DNA of 64,000 nt from Mesostigma viride. Lineage: Eukaryota; Streptophyta; Mesostigmatophyceae; Mesostigmatales; Mesostigmataceae. Every line of letters begins with the position of its first letter. Within the stretch, counting starts at the first letter, position 1. The position numbers were made by a program, and so were the translations under genes. Positions 28,101 through 38,341 of this stretch are shown piece after piece. Where the stretch lies: the NCBI GenBank assembly GCA_009746045.1, contig RPFO01000188.1, positions 1,157,008 through 1,221,007 of the forward strand, written 5' to 3'. The notes beneath the pieces are model-generated. The model saw only the letters and a program-made list of their open reading frames with translations. It was not told the origin of the DNA and made no database searches.

Positions 28101-31100
28101 CGACCACGCCGGTAACATTCAGAGCAGCACCAGCAACAACCATCGCTGCTTCTACCGAACCGAGCACGGCATCCCCGTCCATGTATACTACTATAGACTA
28201 TTCTAATATTAGTACATCACTATGGCATGCATACCAAGCATGGCATCCCGGCCCATGCAGATATAGAAGTACACGTTTCTACCATCAGATATGACACTAG
28301 ATATAGCACTGGAGACACCAATAAATATACGGCGCACACCCAGCCGGCATGGCACTGCGGCCTTTGCAGTGGTACACAGTTGTACCATCAGATAGGCCAT
28401 TACTACTATAAGATCTAGCATCGAATACGCCAACACATATGCCCACGTACCCAGCACGGCGTTGCGGCCAACGGAGACCCCTGGCAGTATAACGCAGCGG
28501 TCGGCCACGTTCGCACCGGCCTCGATCCGCACGGGGAGCGCCTCGATCGCATCGCACGCCATGACGATGCAGCGGGACCCCCACACGACGTCATCGCCGA
28601 CCTCCAGCAGGTCCAGCTCTACCAGGTCCACCCCGCTGCCCGGCCAGAACACGCGCTTGCCCACTTTCGCCCCAAGCAGCCGCATCACGAACGAGACGAC
28701 CTCGTAGTGACTGCCCACGAGGCCCAGGATGCCCCCCAGGCGCCCCCCAGGAAGCAGGGTACCCATGAGCCAGCGGCCAAACTCCTGCCAGTGGCTCGCG
28801 TTACGCGGGCCGGGGGCAAACTTGATGAAGAGCGCCCGCTTCACGATGATGGACGCGACGAGATGGACGAGGGGCTGGGCGGTCCGGCGCAGCACACGCA
28901 TGAGCAGGTAGAGGAAGATGCGGCGAGGGGAGATGAACCAATCAAACGCGAGGCGCCAGGTGGTCAGGTCGGGGCCATCCGTGCTCACCACGAAGAAGAT
29001 GATCACCAGCCAGGGGATGCGCTCCGCCACGGTGACGGCCGCCAGAACGGGGTAGCCCAGCACCAGCTTGAGCAGCCATAAATAGCGCACCGTGGGGGCC
29101 GGGGGGGGCGCCCCGCCCTCACCCCCTGACGCCTTTTCCACCACGTTCAGCCTGCTCTTATGGGCGCCACCTTTGGCGCTATCTCGTGCGCTACCTTTGG
29201 CGCTATCTCTGGCGCTATTTTTAGCCACGGCGGCACCATCCCCCCCTGAGGAGTTGGGACTCATCCCACGCATCCCAGCCTCCATCGCGTCGTCCTGTCG
29301 GCCGCTGATGTCCCCCGAGGCCTGCAGCACCACCCTGGAGGGAGAGGCCACCAGGCGCTTGCTCCCATTCGCAGGGGGGGCGTGCAGGTCCTCATACGCA
29401 GACAGACCCGACTCGCTGGCATCCGAGGTCCATGCAGGGTGCGCCTCCAGGCCCTGGGCCTTGCTCAGGCCCCTCGTACCCGAGGTTGCCGCCGGGGCAC
29501 TGGCGCCTCTCCAGCTGGCTGCCGGGGGTGTGTCCATGGCTGCGCGGCAAAAGATGCGATTCTCCCCCACGTTCTTCCACCCCTTCAACTCGTGCGAGGA
29601 GCTGTTGGGCCCCAGCACTGCGCCCGCGGGGACGTGGGTCCCTGGCGCGACCACCCCCCTCGCGCACGCGCCCGAGCCCGGCCCCATGGTGATCGCGCTC
29701 AGGTGCATGCAACCGTGGTCCACACAGAACGGCCGAACGTACGCGCGCGCGTCAAGCACCACGCCGTCCCCCAGGGTGAGCAGGTCGGCCTCCCCCAGGT
29801 TTGCGTGCGGGCTGATCACGACGCCCTGCCCCACGGTAGCCCCCAGGAGCCGCCAGTATAACGCCATGGACCAGCGCGAGGACTTGAAGACACCTTTTCC
29901 GAAGAAACGGACCGACTGGGAGACGAGCCACCAGCGCAGGTAGTAGCTGCCCCAGAGGGGGTACCGCCCCGGCTTGAACCGGCCAATCAGGAGCCACTTC
30001 AGGAGGATCCCGAGGAATGGCCGCAGCAGGTCCCCCGCGATGGCCATGAAGATGATCGCGAGGACGAGTGACCAGAAGCGCTCGATGCCCACGTTGGGAC
30101 CCTGGAGCTCGATCCAGATGTTCAGGAAGCCGGACCACTTGGGGATGTGCACGAGCGGCTGGAAGAGGACAAGTGGCAGCAGCTGTATGAGCAGCACGTG
30201 GGGGGCAAACTGGTTCTTGCAAGCGATGGGGGTGAAACGGTCGTGGTTGCCGTCCTTAGGGACCAGCTCACCCCCCGGGGGCTCTCCCCTCCCGCTACCC
30301 CCTGACCGCCCCCCCCACGCCCACACATCATTCTCGTCCTCGTCACCGCCATCGGTGGTGTACCCGCCCGAGGAGTCCTCACTGTTGACGCTCGTGCGGC
30401 GACTGCTGGCAGATGTACGGGGCGCCCGCCGCCCTAGACCCCGCTCCTCCCCCCTCGAGGGACCCGCCTCTTTATCGGAGCCCGAGCTTCCCTCCGCCAA
30501 TGCCACCAGGTTCAGCGCGGATGAGGACGGCGTGACGGCCCGCGAGTTGAGTGGGGTGGGGCGGGTCGCGCCCCCGGGGCCAAAGCTCTCGGCCACGGCA
30601 GCAAGCTCCAGGGACTCCTTGACAAACCCTGCCATCTGGCCCAGCGTCCGGTACGAGAATATCGTGGTTCCCGAAAGCTTGACGCCAGGGAACGCCTTGC
30701 GCATCGCGGTTGAGAGCCGCCCCGCCAGCAACGAGGATCCTCCCGCCGCGAAGAAATCCGTGCCGCGTGCCAGCCTTACTTCCTCATCCGTGGCCCCGGA
30801 TGCCAGCAGGTTGGTCCACAGCTTGGCCAGCTTGGCCTCCACGTCATCAAAGGGAGCTTCCAGGGCACCGCCGGACAAAAGCCCTTCCGTCGCCGCCCCC
30901 GCGCCGCATTCAAACGCCGCCCGCATGTCCCACAGCTTGGGCCATAGGACCGCTGCATGGCTGCTGGCGTCCGCCCCGGGCGCGACGTCCGATCGGCGGG
31001 GTATGCTGGCGACCGGCACGTACAGGGCGGGCAGCAGGAACTCGTCCAGCTTGGCCTCCGCCGCTGCGGTGACGTTAGGGATAATGCTGGCGGCTGCGTC

Positions 31101-34100
31101 CACATCCTCACTGCCCACCGCCACAAACGCCACCAACTTGTGCCGGGGGTCCAAGCCCACCACCACGTCCACGTTCGCTAGTTCCCCAGCGGAGGTGGCG
31201 CCATTGCCGGTTCCACTGGCCCCTGGGCCACCCTGGTGCAGAGCTGCCTGCAGCTTCTGGGTGACGACCACGGGGTCAATGGTGATGAGCTGGGTCGGGA
31301 TGGGGCCCGCAAAAGGGACAGCGTTGATGACCTCGAACATGCGGGCTGAGTGAGGGGTCGCATCGGTCATCTCTTTCAGCCCGAATCGGCCCGCCAAGCC
31401 CACGCGCTGGATCTTGCCCGTGGAGCCCTGGTGGCAGTAATTGGTGGCAGTGGGAGGCGGTTTGGTGGCGGGTGTGCAGGTCGTGGCAGTGGGAGTTGGG
31501 GTAGTGGGACAGGTCATGGCCACGAATGGTTGTGGGATAATCCATGCCATGCGGCCATGCGCAGAGGTATAAGGCAACTTAAGTAATGGCACTTAGTAAT
31601 TGCACATACAAATAGAACATATTAAATAAGCTGCCCCCTAATTGCTCCCACTATAAAGGCTGTTCCCCCTTATATGCATGGTCACGAGTTCCAGAAGTTG
31701 GGCAGTTGCAAAACAATCCAAGGAAACTCGCATATAGCTCGCAGTGAAGAGGCAATCCAGCACAAGTACGTAGTAATTAGGTCCATATCTAATATCACAT
31801 TTATAATATCTTAACATCATGTCCCGTTGATATTCGTTCTTCATAGAAGAGACCACTTGACAGTGGCGTGTGTAGCTCTGCATGCCGACATCTGGGGTGC
31901 ATCTCCTGGACCTACGTATCGATGGTGACTAGCATAGGCACAGGAATAACAGGTTGTCGTAGGCACAGGAATAAGATGTTATCCTAGGCACACGAATAGG
32001 AGGCTATCATAGGCACAGGAATAGGAGGTTATCATAAGCACAGGAATAGGAGGCTATCATAGGCACAGGAATAGGAGGCTATCATGCATTAGCCTTTCAA
32101 TTACCCCTAACGCTTGTATTACCGAGTCACCCTAACTACATGACCCTGGGCAGGGATCGCCCACCAGTGCGGGGATGTGGGGGACCATGGTACAGGGTAT
32201 AACCACGCCCGTACAACCTCTAGTTTACCCCCTGCCATAAATAGCCCACCTTGGGGAGTGCGGGGATGTGGACGACCATGAACGGCCACTTGGACGGATG
32301 CAGGTGGCTCTGTGCGTGGTCCAGCAGGCCCCGCAGGCCCAGACGGGGCAACCCCGGGGGGGTGACCACAGCCACCCCGATCGCCTCCTGCAGTACGTCG
32401 TGGGGGACCGAGAAGGCGACCGCGTCCTTGACCCTCGCGTGCGACATGAGTGCCTCCTCGATCTCATATGGTGAGATAATCTCGCCGCCCCGGTTGATGA
32501 CTTCTTTCGACCGGCCCGTGATGAAGAGGAAGCCGTCAGCGTCCATGTAGCCCAAGTCGCCCGTGCAGAACCAGCCGCGGCGGAAGGAGCTCGCGTTGGC
32601 CTCGGGCGAGTTCTCATACCTGCGGGGGCATGTGTTGGTCATTTCGCGCCAAGGCCAAATCCACAGGTGAAACACGTTCAGGCCTTGAGAGAAGTCTTTA
32701 TATTGTGTCACGACCATGGACACCCTGTGGATCGGACATCAAATAACACCAAGCGAGAAAAGGTTTGTGTTTTGGTCACTAGCGGGCCTCAGACGAATTC
32801 TCGTAGCTGCGGCCACATGGTTGGGATCAACTCTTACTCAGACAGCTAAGCACCAAGTACATCAGCACACTAGTAACCTCAATATGAGTGAGCAGTCCTA
32901 GTGTTCTCGTAGCTGCGGCCACATGGTTGGGATCAACTCTTACTCAGACAGCTAGGCACCAAGTACATCAGCACACTAGTAACCTCAATATGAGTGAGCA
33001 GTCCTAGTGTTCTCGTAGTTGCGGCCACATGGTTGGGATCAACTCTTACTCAGACAGCTAGGCACCAAGTACATCAGCACACTAGTAAGTTCAATATGAG
33101 TGAGCAGTCCTAGTGTTCTCGTAGCTGCGGCCACATGGTTGGGATCAACTCTTACTCAGACAGCTAGGCACCAAGTACATCAGCACACTAGTAAGTTCAA
33201 TATGAGTGAGCAGTCCTAGTGTTCTCGTAGTCGCGGGCTCACCGTTTGGGTTGTAGATAGAAAGAATAGAGACAGAGAACAGAACAGATGGAGCGCGGTG
33301 GGTATGGCACAGGCGGGAGGCAGGCGTACAAAGGCGCTGCATGATCTCATGATTACCAACAGTCACGTGCAGCGTGGTACAGTAACCACTCAAGCCACAG
33401 AGCATCATGCTAGCAACTCTGGTGATTGCTGAGTGGACCTGAGTTACCCCCTAAAACTGACACACTGCAGGGTGAAACGGCACCCCAACGGACAAGATGA
33501 CCAGACACTACCGGAAGGGACCTGCACATAAAAACGCGGACATCCCATAAGCACCACAATGTTCCTAATCCAACCCCCCACTGCACTTACCTGCATATGG
33601 TGCACCGATGTATCGCCCACCGGCACACTCGAAAGAACTGGGAATGAAACTCAACCCCCTCATGATGTACCGACAATGAAACTCAACGCCCCCCATTTTG
33701 TACCGACAATGAAACTCAATCCCCCCATCATTGACAGGTATATGACACTCACGCCCCCCGCCATAATGGACTGGTAAAAGACATTCACGCTCACACACAG
33801 CGGACCGGCCAGGACACCATCATGCAAAAGAGCAGCAGGCAACTCACTCACCCCCGCATGACGGGCCGGCCCCGCACCATGATGTGCCCCGCCTGGCCCA
33901 CTGGCATCTTCTCCCCGTAGTCGTTCTGGATCTCCAAGTGGGGCCCGACCGGCTGGCCCGACGTCCCTGGCCGGTCCAGCAAATAGTCCCTGGGCGGTGA
34001 CGTCGCGGGCATGCACTCCGTGCTCCCGTAGGAAGGCAGCACGTTGGCGTTGGGGAAGGTCTGCCGCATGCGCACGGCCACGGGCGGCAGCAGCGCCCCC

Positions 34101-35971
34101 GCCGCGTTGGCCACCAGTCGCAGCTGAGCACGCACTTTCTGCTGGTCGCCGGGGTCCGCGCGCTCCATCGCGTCCATGATGAGCTGGCGGGAGTAATGTC
34201 GCGAGTGACATGTGCGAGGTATTTGTTAGGTGCGAAGTGGGCAAGTGTGTGCCGATACATGACCATGCAGTGAGTTAAGGGACCCCCCCACACCACACCC
34301 CATCCCCCCAATCCCCCACCCCACCCGCCCACCCGCCCACCCACCCACCCACCCACCCACCCACCCGCCCGCCTGCCCGCCCGCCCGCCCGCCCGCCCCC
34401 GCCCGCCGCCCGCCCGCCCGCCCGCCCGCCCGCCCGCCCGCCCGCCCGCCCGCCGCCGCCCGCCCGCCCGCCCGCCCGCCCGCCCGCCCGCCCGCCGCCG
34501 CCCGCCCGCCCGCCCACCCACCCACCCAACCACCCACCCACCCACCCACCCAACCACCCACCCACCCACCAAGCCACCCACAAAACCACCCTGCCCACCC
34601 GCCCCACCCACCCCACCTGCCCACGCCCTGTGCACACCTCCTCAGGCCATTCCACTTATGCCTTGCATGCAGCACCGCACACGCGCAAAAAGGCACATGG
34701 ATATAGCATGCACGCACGCACGCCCACAACATCGTTATATAAGAATTCCCTCATCCTCCGCCACAACTCACCATATGCATCGTGGGCCCTGCGTAGTACC
34801 ATGTGCACCCGTGCAGCGCCGCCACCTGCCAGAACTCGTCCGCGTCAAACTGGGGCATGCACACGACCGCGCCGCGCGAGATCACCGGGGAGAGGATATT
34901 CCTGGCGACGCCACCAATATGATACAGAGGCATCGTGTTGCAGCACACGTCGTCCGGCTGTAGCTCTGTGGCGGCCGCGATGCACAAGGCACCCACGAGC
35001 ATGTCGCCCAGCAGAATTGGGACGACCTTCTTGTTGCCCGTGCTCCCTGACGTATGTAACACGAGCGCAACGTCCTCCTGGTTGTTCATCTCGACCTCCG
35101 TGACGTGGCCGTCGGCGTCGTACACGTGCTTGTGGCCCGTGTCGTGGCTACCCGACCCAGGGTTAAAGGAACCCGAGAACTGATGGCTCACAAGCGATGC
35201 GTGGGCGGGCGTCCGGTGGCCACTGCTGGAGTGGTCCGACCCGGCGTCCCCCGTGAGCCGGCTTCGCAGCGTGAACAAGCCCGCGCGCGTGCGGCTCGGT
35301 AGCAGCTCGACGATGGACATCTGAGGCCCCAGGCGCTCGGCCAGGGACAGGAACTGCTCCCCCTGACCCTCGGCCATCAGCATCACCGTCGCGCGCACGT
35401 TGCGGATCTCCCCCTCGATCTCCTCAATCGTGTTGGCCGGGTTGATGGGGACACTTGTCGCATACGCGCAGCACGCCATCAGCGTCACAGGGAGCTCGGG
35501 ACCGTTGGGGATCAGGATCGCGACACGTGTGCCGCGCCGAATGCCAAAGTCGGCCAGGCGGACCTCGTCTTGGAGGAATTTCGCGAGCCGGCGGTGGGTG
35601 AGGGGGCGCCGGCCGTCGACGGAGATAATGACCGGCCGGTCACCGTCGGCGGCCGCAGCTCCGGTGGTATCGGGTGAGGGGCTAGGGCGGCCCTTGGCCT
35701 TGACAGGGTACAGGAAGTCAAACATGGAAGCCGTGGTGGGGATGCGCGCGGCGATCTCGTCGCCCAACAGGAAGCCATCCTTCCGCCTGCGTTGGGACAG
35801 TTCTCGCAGAAGAGGGATCGTGTCCACGTAGGACGCCGCATCTGGCGCGCTTGCGGACGACGTCGGTGGCATGTGCGGCGACATCTCCTCGATGAGAGGG
35901 ACGAACGTCAATGTCGTCTGTCGGCTAGCGCTATCAGCGGCTGTCATGCCGAATGGTGACTGTACTGCCAC
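25137..35971 (-). CDS. NRPS-like synthetase: adenylation + carrier + three tandem membrane/beta-helix units (TIGR02353/Pls-like), six exons, complete
   Basis: Exons: 34772-35971, 33852-34183, 32250-32619, 28451-31427, 27388-27893, 25137-26009; every phase agrees, giving 2085 aa. Adenylation domain about 80-660: LHTSGSTGNKKVVPI (about 303), MPLYHIGGV, YGSTE (about 452), GWFCTGDLGYMDADGFLFI (about 525), NRGGEIISPYEIEEAL, and the catalytic-Lys motif PKGSTGKIQR split by intron 3. Carrier protein: FFAAGGSSLLAGRL, phosphopantetheine Ser about residue 866 (codon 30732-30734). After an acidic/Ser linker come three units, each with hydrophobic helices and a left-handed beta-helix acyltransferase-like stretch: LLGATVGQGVVISPHANLG, LLGAKVGKRVFWPG, and ALGCKIGKDVCLYP. 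The order A-T-(TM+C)x3 matches Streptomyces poly-lysine synthetase and TIGR02353 proteins. The expected role is activating a small acid or amino acid and joining it at a membrane. The substrate is unknown. The C-terminus is basic (KRQAQRKLRRRERRMRRKAW). Confidence 0.88.
27271..27387 (-). repeat. Hairpin and short decayed repeats at the start of synthetase intron 5
   Basis: GGGGGC-GAA-GCCCCC near 27276-27290 forms a perfect 6-bp GC stem. Between it and the exon-5 donor (27387) are three variants of CTAGTAATAAGTCTAGAC on the gene strand. The rest of the 1.38-kb intron (26010-27270) has loose repeats of GCGCAAACTCTTCCG around 26600-26870 and no coding. Confidence 0.55.
28075..28370 (-). repeat. 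Decayed copies of the synthetase exon-4 end plus donor in intron 4
   Basis: Exon 4 ends (gene strand) GGCCGCAACGCCGTGCTGG|GTACGT at 28449-28469. Downstream in the intron the same string recurs with changes: GGCCGCAGTGCCATGCCGG|GTGTG-like (28331-28361), GGCCGGGATGCCATGCTTGG (28231-28256), GACGGGGATGCCGTGCTCGG (28157-28176) and CCGGAACGCCGTGTTTGG (28082-28099). Spacing is about 60-110 bp. Open frames through this area (MDGDAVLGS..., GRDAMLGM...) are echoes of the exon end, not extra exons. Confidence 0.7.
31925..32200 (-). repeat. 25-bp minisatellite and an exon-3-end copy in synthetase intron 3
   Basis: 31932-32090 has about six copies of CATAGGCACAGGAATAGGAG plus GCTAT. Next to it, 32158-32195 (GCCCACCAGTGCGGGGATGT plus GGGGGACCATGG) repeats the exon-3 end and donor (GCCCACCTTGGGGAGTGCGG plus GGATGTGGACGACCATG, 32245-32281, plus-strand view). 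Confidence 0.7.
32795..33236. repeat. Minisatellite, about 106-bp unit, 4 copies
   Basis: Long units (TCTCGTAGCTGCGGCCACAT ... TCAGACAGCTAGGCACCAAG ... CAGTCCTAGTG) repeat almost exactly in synthetase intron 2, with AACC/AAGT variants. No ORF is conserved. Confidence 0.9.
33640..33852 (-). repeat. Decayed exon-2-end plus donor copies in synthetase intron 2
   Basis: The plus-strand exon edge reads ACTCACTCACCCCCGCATGACG (33842-33863). Just below it are ACTCACGCCCCCCGCCATAATG, ACTCAATCCCCCCATCATTGAC, ACTCAACGCCCCCCATTTTG and ACTCAACCCCCTCATGATG at about 33 to 45-bp spacing. All keep the complement of a GTGAGT-type donor followed by C-rich exon bases. Confidence 0.65.
34318..34620. repeat. (CCCG)n/(CCCA)n microsatellite block
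   Basis: Mixed CCCG and CCCA repeats with CCG interruptions in synthetase intron 1. Strongly G-rich on the transcribed RNA strand. Gly/Arg/Ala-rich open frames here are artefacts. Confidence 0.95.
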
Positions 35972-38341
35972 GCAGTCCTACTACAAAATCGCAGGAAAAT
36001 ATACCGTTCGCGAGCGTAACGATCCTCATTGCGACTGGCGCCGGCGTTTTCGACTGATCCCCACAAATTATTGCAGAATAGATCGTGTGCGAGTACGGTT
36101 TGCCTCAGGCCACCGGCGCCCTTCCAGCTTCAATCGGCAGGCGATCGCGATCGACTGCAGCGGATCACCTACGTCCGAAACGCAGATGCAATGGAAATGC
36201 TCTTGCGTGCAGAACGAGCAGATTCAGGAACGCGCAATGGGTTCGGTGGAGTCGGCCGATAGTCCACAGCTGTTGCACGTACGCGTCGGACTGGAGGCCA
36301 GGAAGTAAAAAAGCTAATTGATGCAGCTAATTATCTTGTGATTATATATTTTCAGCTAGTGTCAGCTGGACGTGGTTAATTTCGTGGCCGGCGGTATACT
36401 AAATTGTACTAGCACTTGTTATACAGCTTCTCCGGCCTAGCAGCTAGGATATATAGTGGGCAAATGATGATTGGTGTAAGAGGGCGCAAGACCGCAAATT
36501 ATGGAGGGTCATGAGCTGCGATTCCAGCTTTGCCTCGAGCTGTGTTAGCTAGCCCTGATGACGAATAAATTCGATACAATACCTACGAGATATTATTAAC
36601 AAACTATTCATAATACTACAGTATGGCCGCAAACGTTCACACTATGTAGTAACTTATAAATGGTGCCCGTACTTATGGCCCACATTGGGGACACCTACCT
36701 TGTTTCTTGTATGCCGAACGCAGCTGCGTTGCCATGAGATGGGCGTCCATCCATGCTTGTTTCTCTGGCGTGGTCAAGGCCAGGAGCCGCAATCACGTGG
36801 ATGACGTACGCTGCCCTTTTGCTGGAACTCTGGAACGGGAGCACCGTATTTAATTATTCGATCTCCTTGATCCGTCATCACGTGCCGACATCCACGAGCT
36901 CCCCCATGTGTGACACTTGGCAGAACTCCTGTTCCTACGGATACAGCAAATCGGTTCCGTACTGTACATCTGGGTTCAGTTTATTGACTGTAGTAAATTT
37001 TACCCACTAACCAGGCGTGAACCAATACATGAGCACATTGAGGCACGGACATCAACTCATGACATCATATTGTAGTTGGCTGTTTCAGAAAGAGTAACGG
37101 CAAGCCTCGTCTAGGATGCCTTCGGATCAGGAGCCTGCACAGTCGTGAAAGGTACCAAAGCCCAAAGGTCCCGAGTTGAGTTTAGGCGCGTGAATAAACT
37201 CAACTTCATCGTGAAGTGTCGGCCTGCTGACGAGTTCAATGCTGGCGTCAGCGGCGTGAGTTCAGTTCAGTGTCTCCCGGGTGCGCATGTCCCAGGCGAC
37301 GGGCTGACGTGAGTGGGACGGTGGATGGTTTTCGAAGGTTTTCGAGTGTGCCAAGTCAGTGCCCACGTTTTTTGTTTTTTTTTTCCTTGAGTTGAGTTTT
37401 TGTGTTTATCTATTCCCGCGCCGGTGTTCATAAACCAACGTTGTTCAGCCAGCTGGCGGAATGAGCACACCGAGCACTGACAAACTGGTTCACACAGGAG
37501 TGCTACACCTCCAGCCCCACGTTTAAGATTCTCAGGTTTAAGATCACGAGACCCTGGATTTGACATCTACTAGTAGTATAATTGTATTATAATGTAGTAG
37601 AATGTATTAGAATCGAATCACAGTATTAAGATTCTTAAAGATCGTGAGCGCTGGATTGGTCGGACCCCAATCTTAAACGTGGGGGGGGGGGGTAGTTGAC
37701 AAGGCCGGCTCGTGGCACCGCCAGCGAGGCGGCGATCTTCGCAATCCGCAGACCGCAAGCGTCGCGCGGGCGGCGCGGCGGCCCGGGGCCGGGGGGCGGA
37801 TGTCAGGTTGTAACAAGCTGCAAGCTGTAGGAAGTAGGAAGTCAAGGTTGGCACGTCTTGGCACTTGGCAGTTGGCAGAGGTTGGCAGCTGCCCAATGCC
37901 CATGCTATGGTTGCGTGGGTGCCAAAATCCACAAGTAAAATAAACGGAGATAAACGGATACCACGTCCCGAATCGTCGCAACTCGCAAGGATGGCATGCC
38001 ATTGAAATAGCCGGGATAAAGCGCCGAAATTATAGGTGCGCAGCAAGGGATTCTTTTCTACAGGTGCGCGGGGGAGTGTATGGGTGCTTGACCGGGCTTA
38101 AAAAGGTGTGATCCAGGAGAATTTTTCAGCAATGAAATGGCACAAGCGACGCATGACACATCGTGCATACGGCGAGGGTATACATGATCCCTTAATATTA
38201 CCCTTCTACGGTTCCTTTATCTTTCATGGCGTTCAATTATAACTATACTATGGCCTCCCATACTGACTTTCAGACTATACATGCTGTTTATTGCTTAGCA
38301 CGGCGGCTGAGAAGTAATTAATTATCCATTTACTTTCGCTC
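35972..38341. other. Intergenic region between two divergent genes
   Basis: About 2.4 kb separates the minus-strand synthetase start (35971, alternative Met at 35947) from the plus-strand gene start (38342). No conserved coding, tRNA or mobile element was recognised. There is a G run at 37681-37692 and scattered AT-rich stretches. Promoters for both genes must lie here, but none can be pinned down. Confidence 0.6.

Noticed and set aside
28209-28450. Extra synthetase coding beyond 28451
   Set aside because: The frame is open, but the phase and motif (VLG|TGTLGPKNFTFPPNSVYVG) require splicing from 28451 to 27893; the intervening frame consists of decayed exon-end copies.
29974-31353. 459-aa plus-strand open frame, and others at 28707-29081 and 29092-29943
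   Set aside because: Antisense shadows of the synthetase exon 4, produced by GC-rich codon use; only the minus strand shows conserved motifs.
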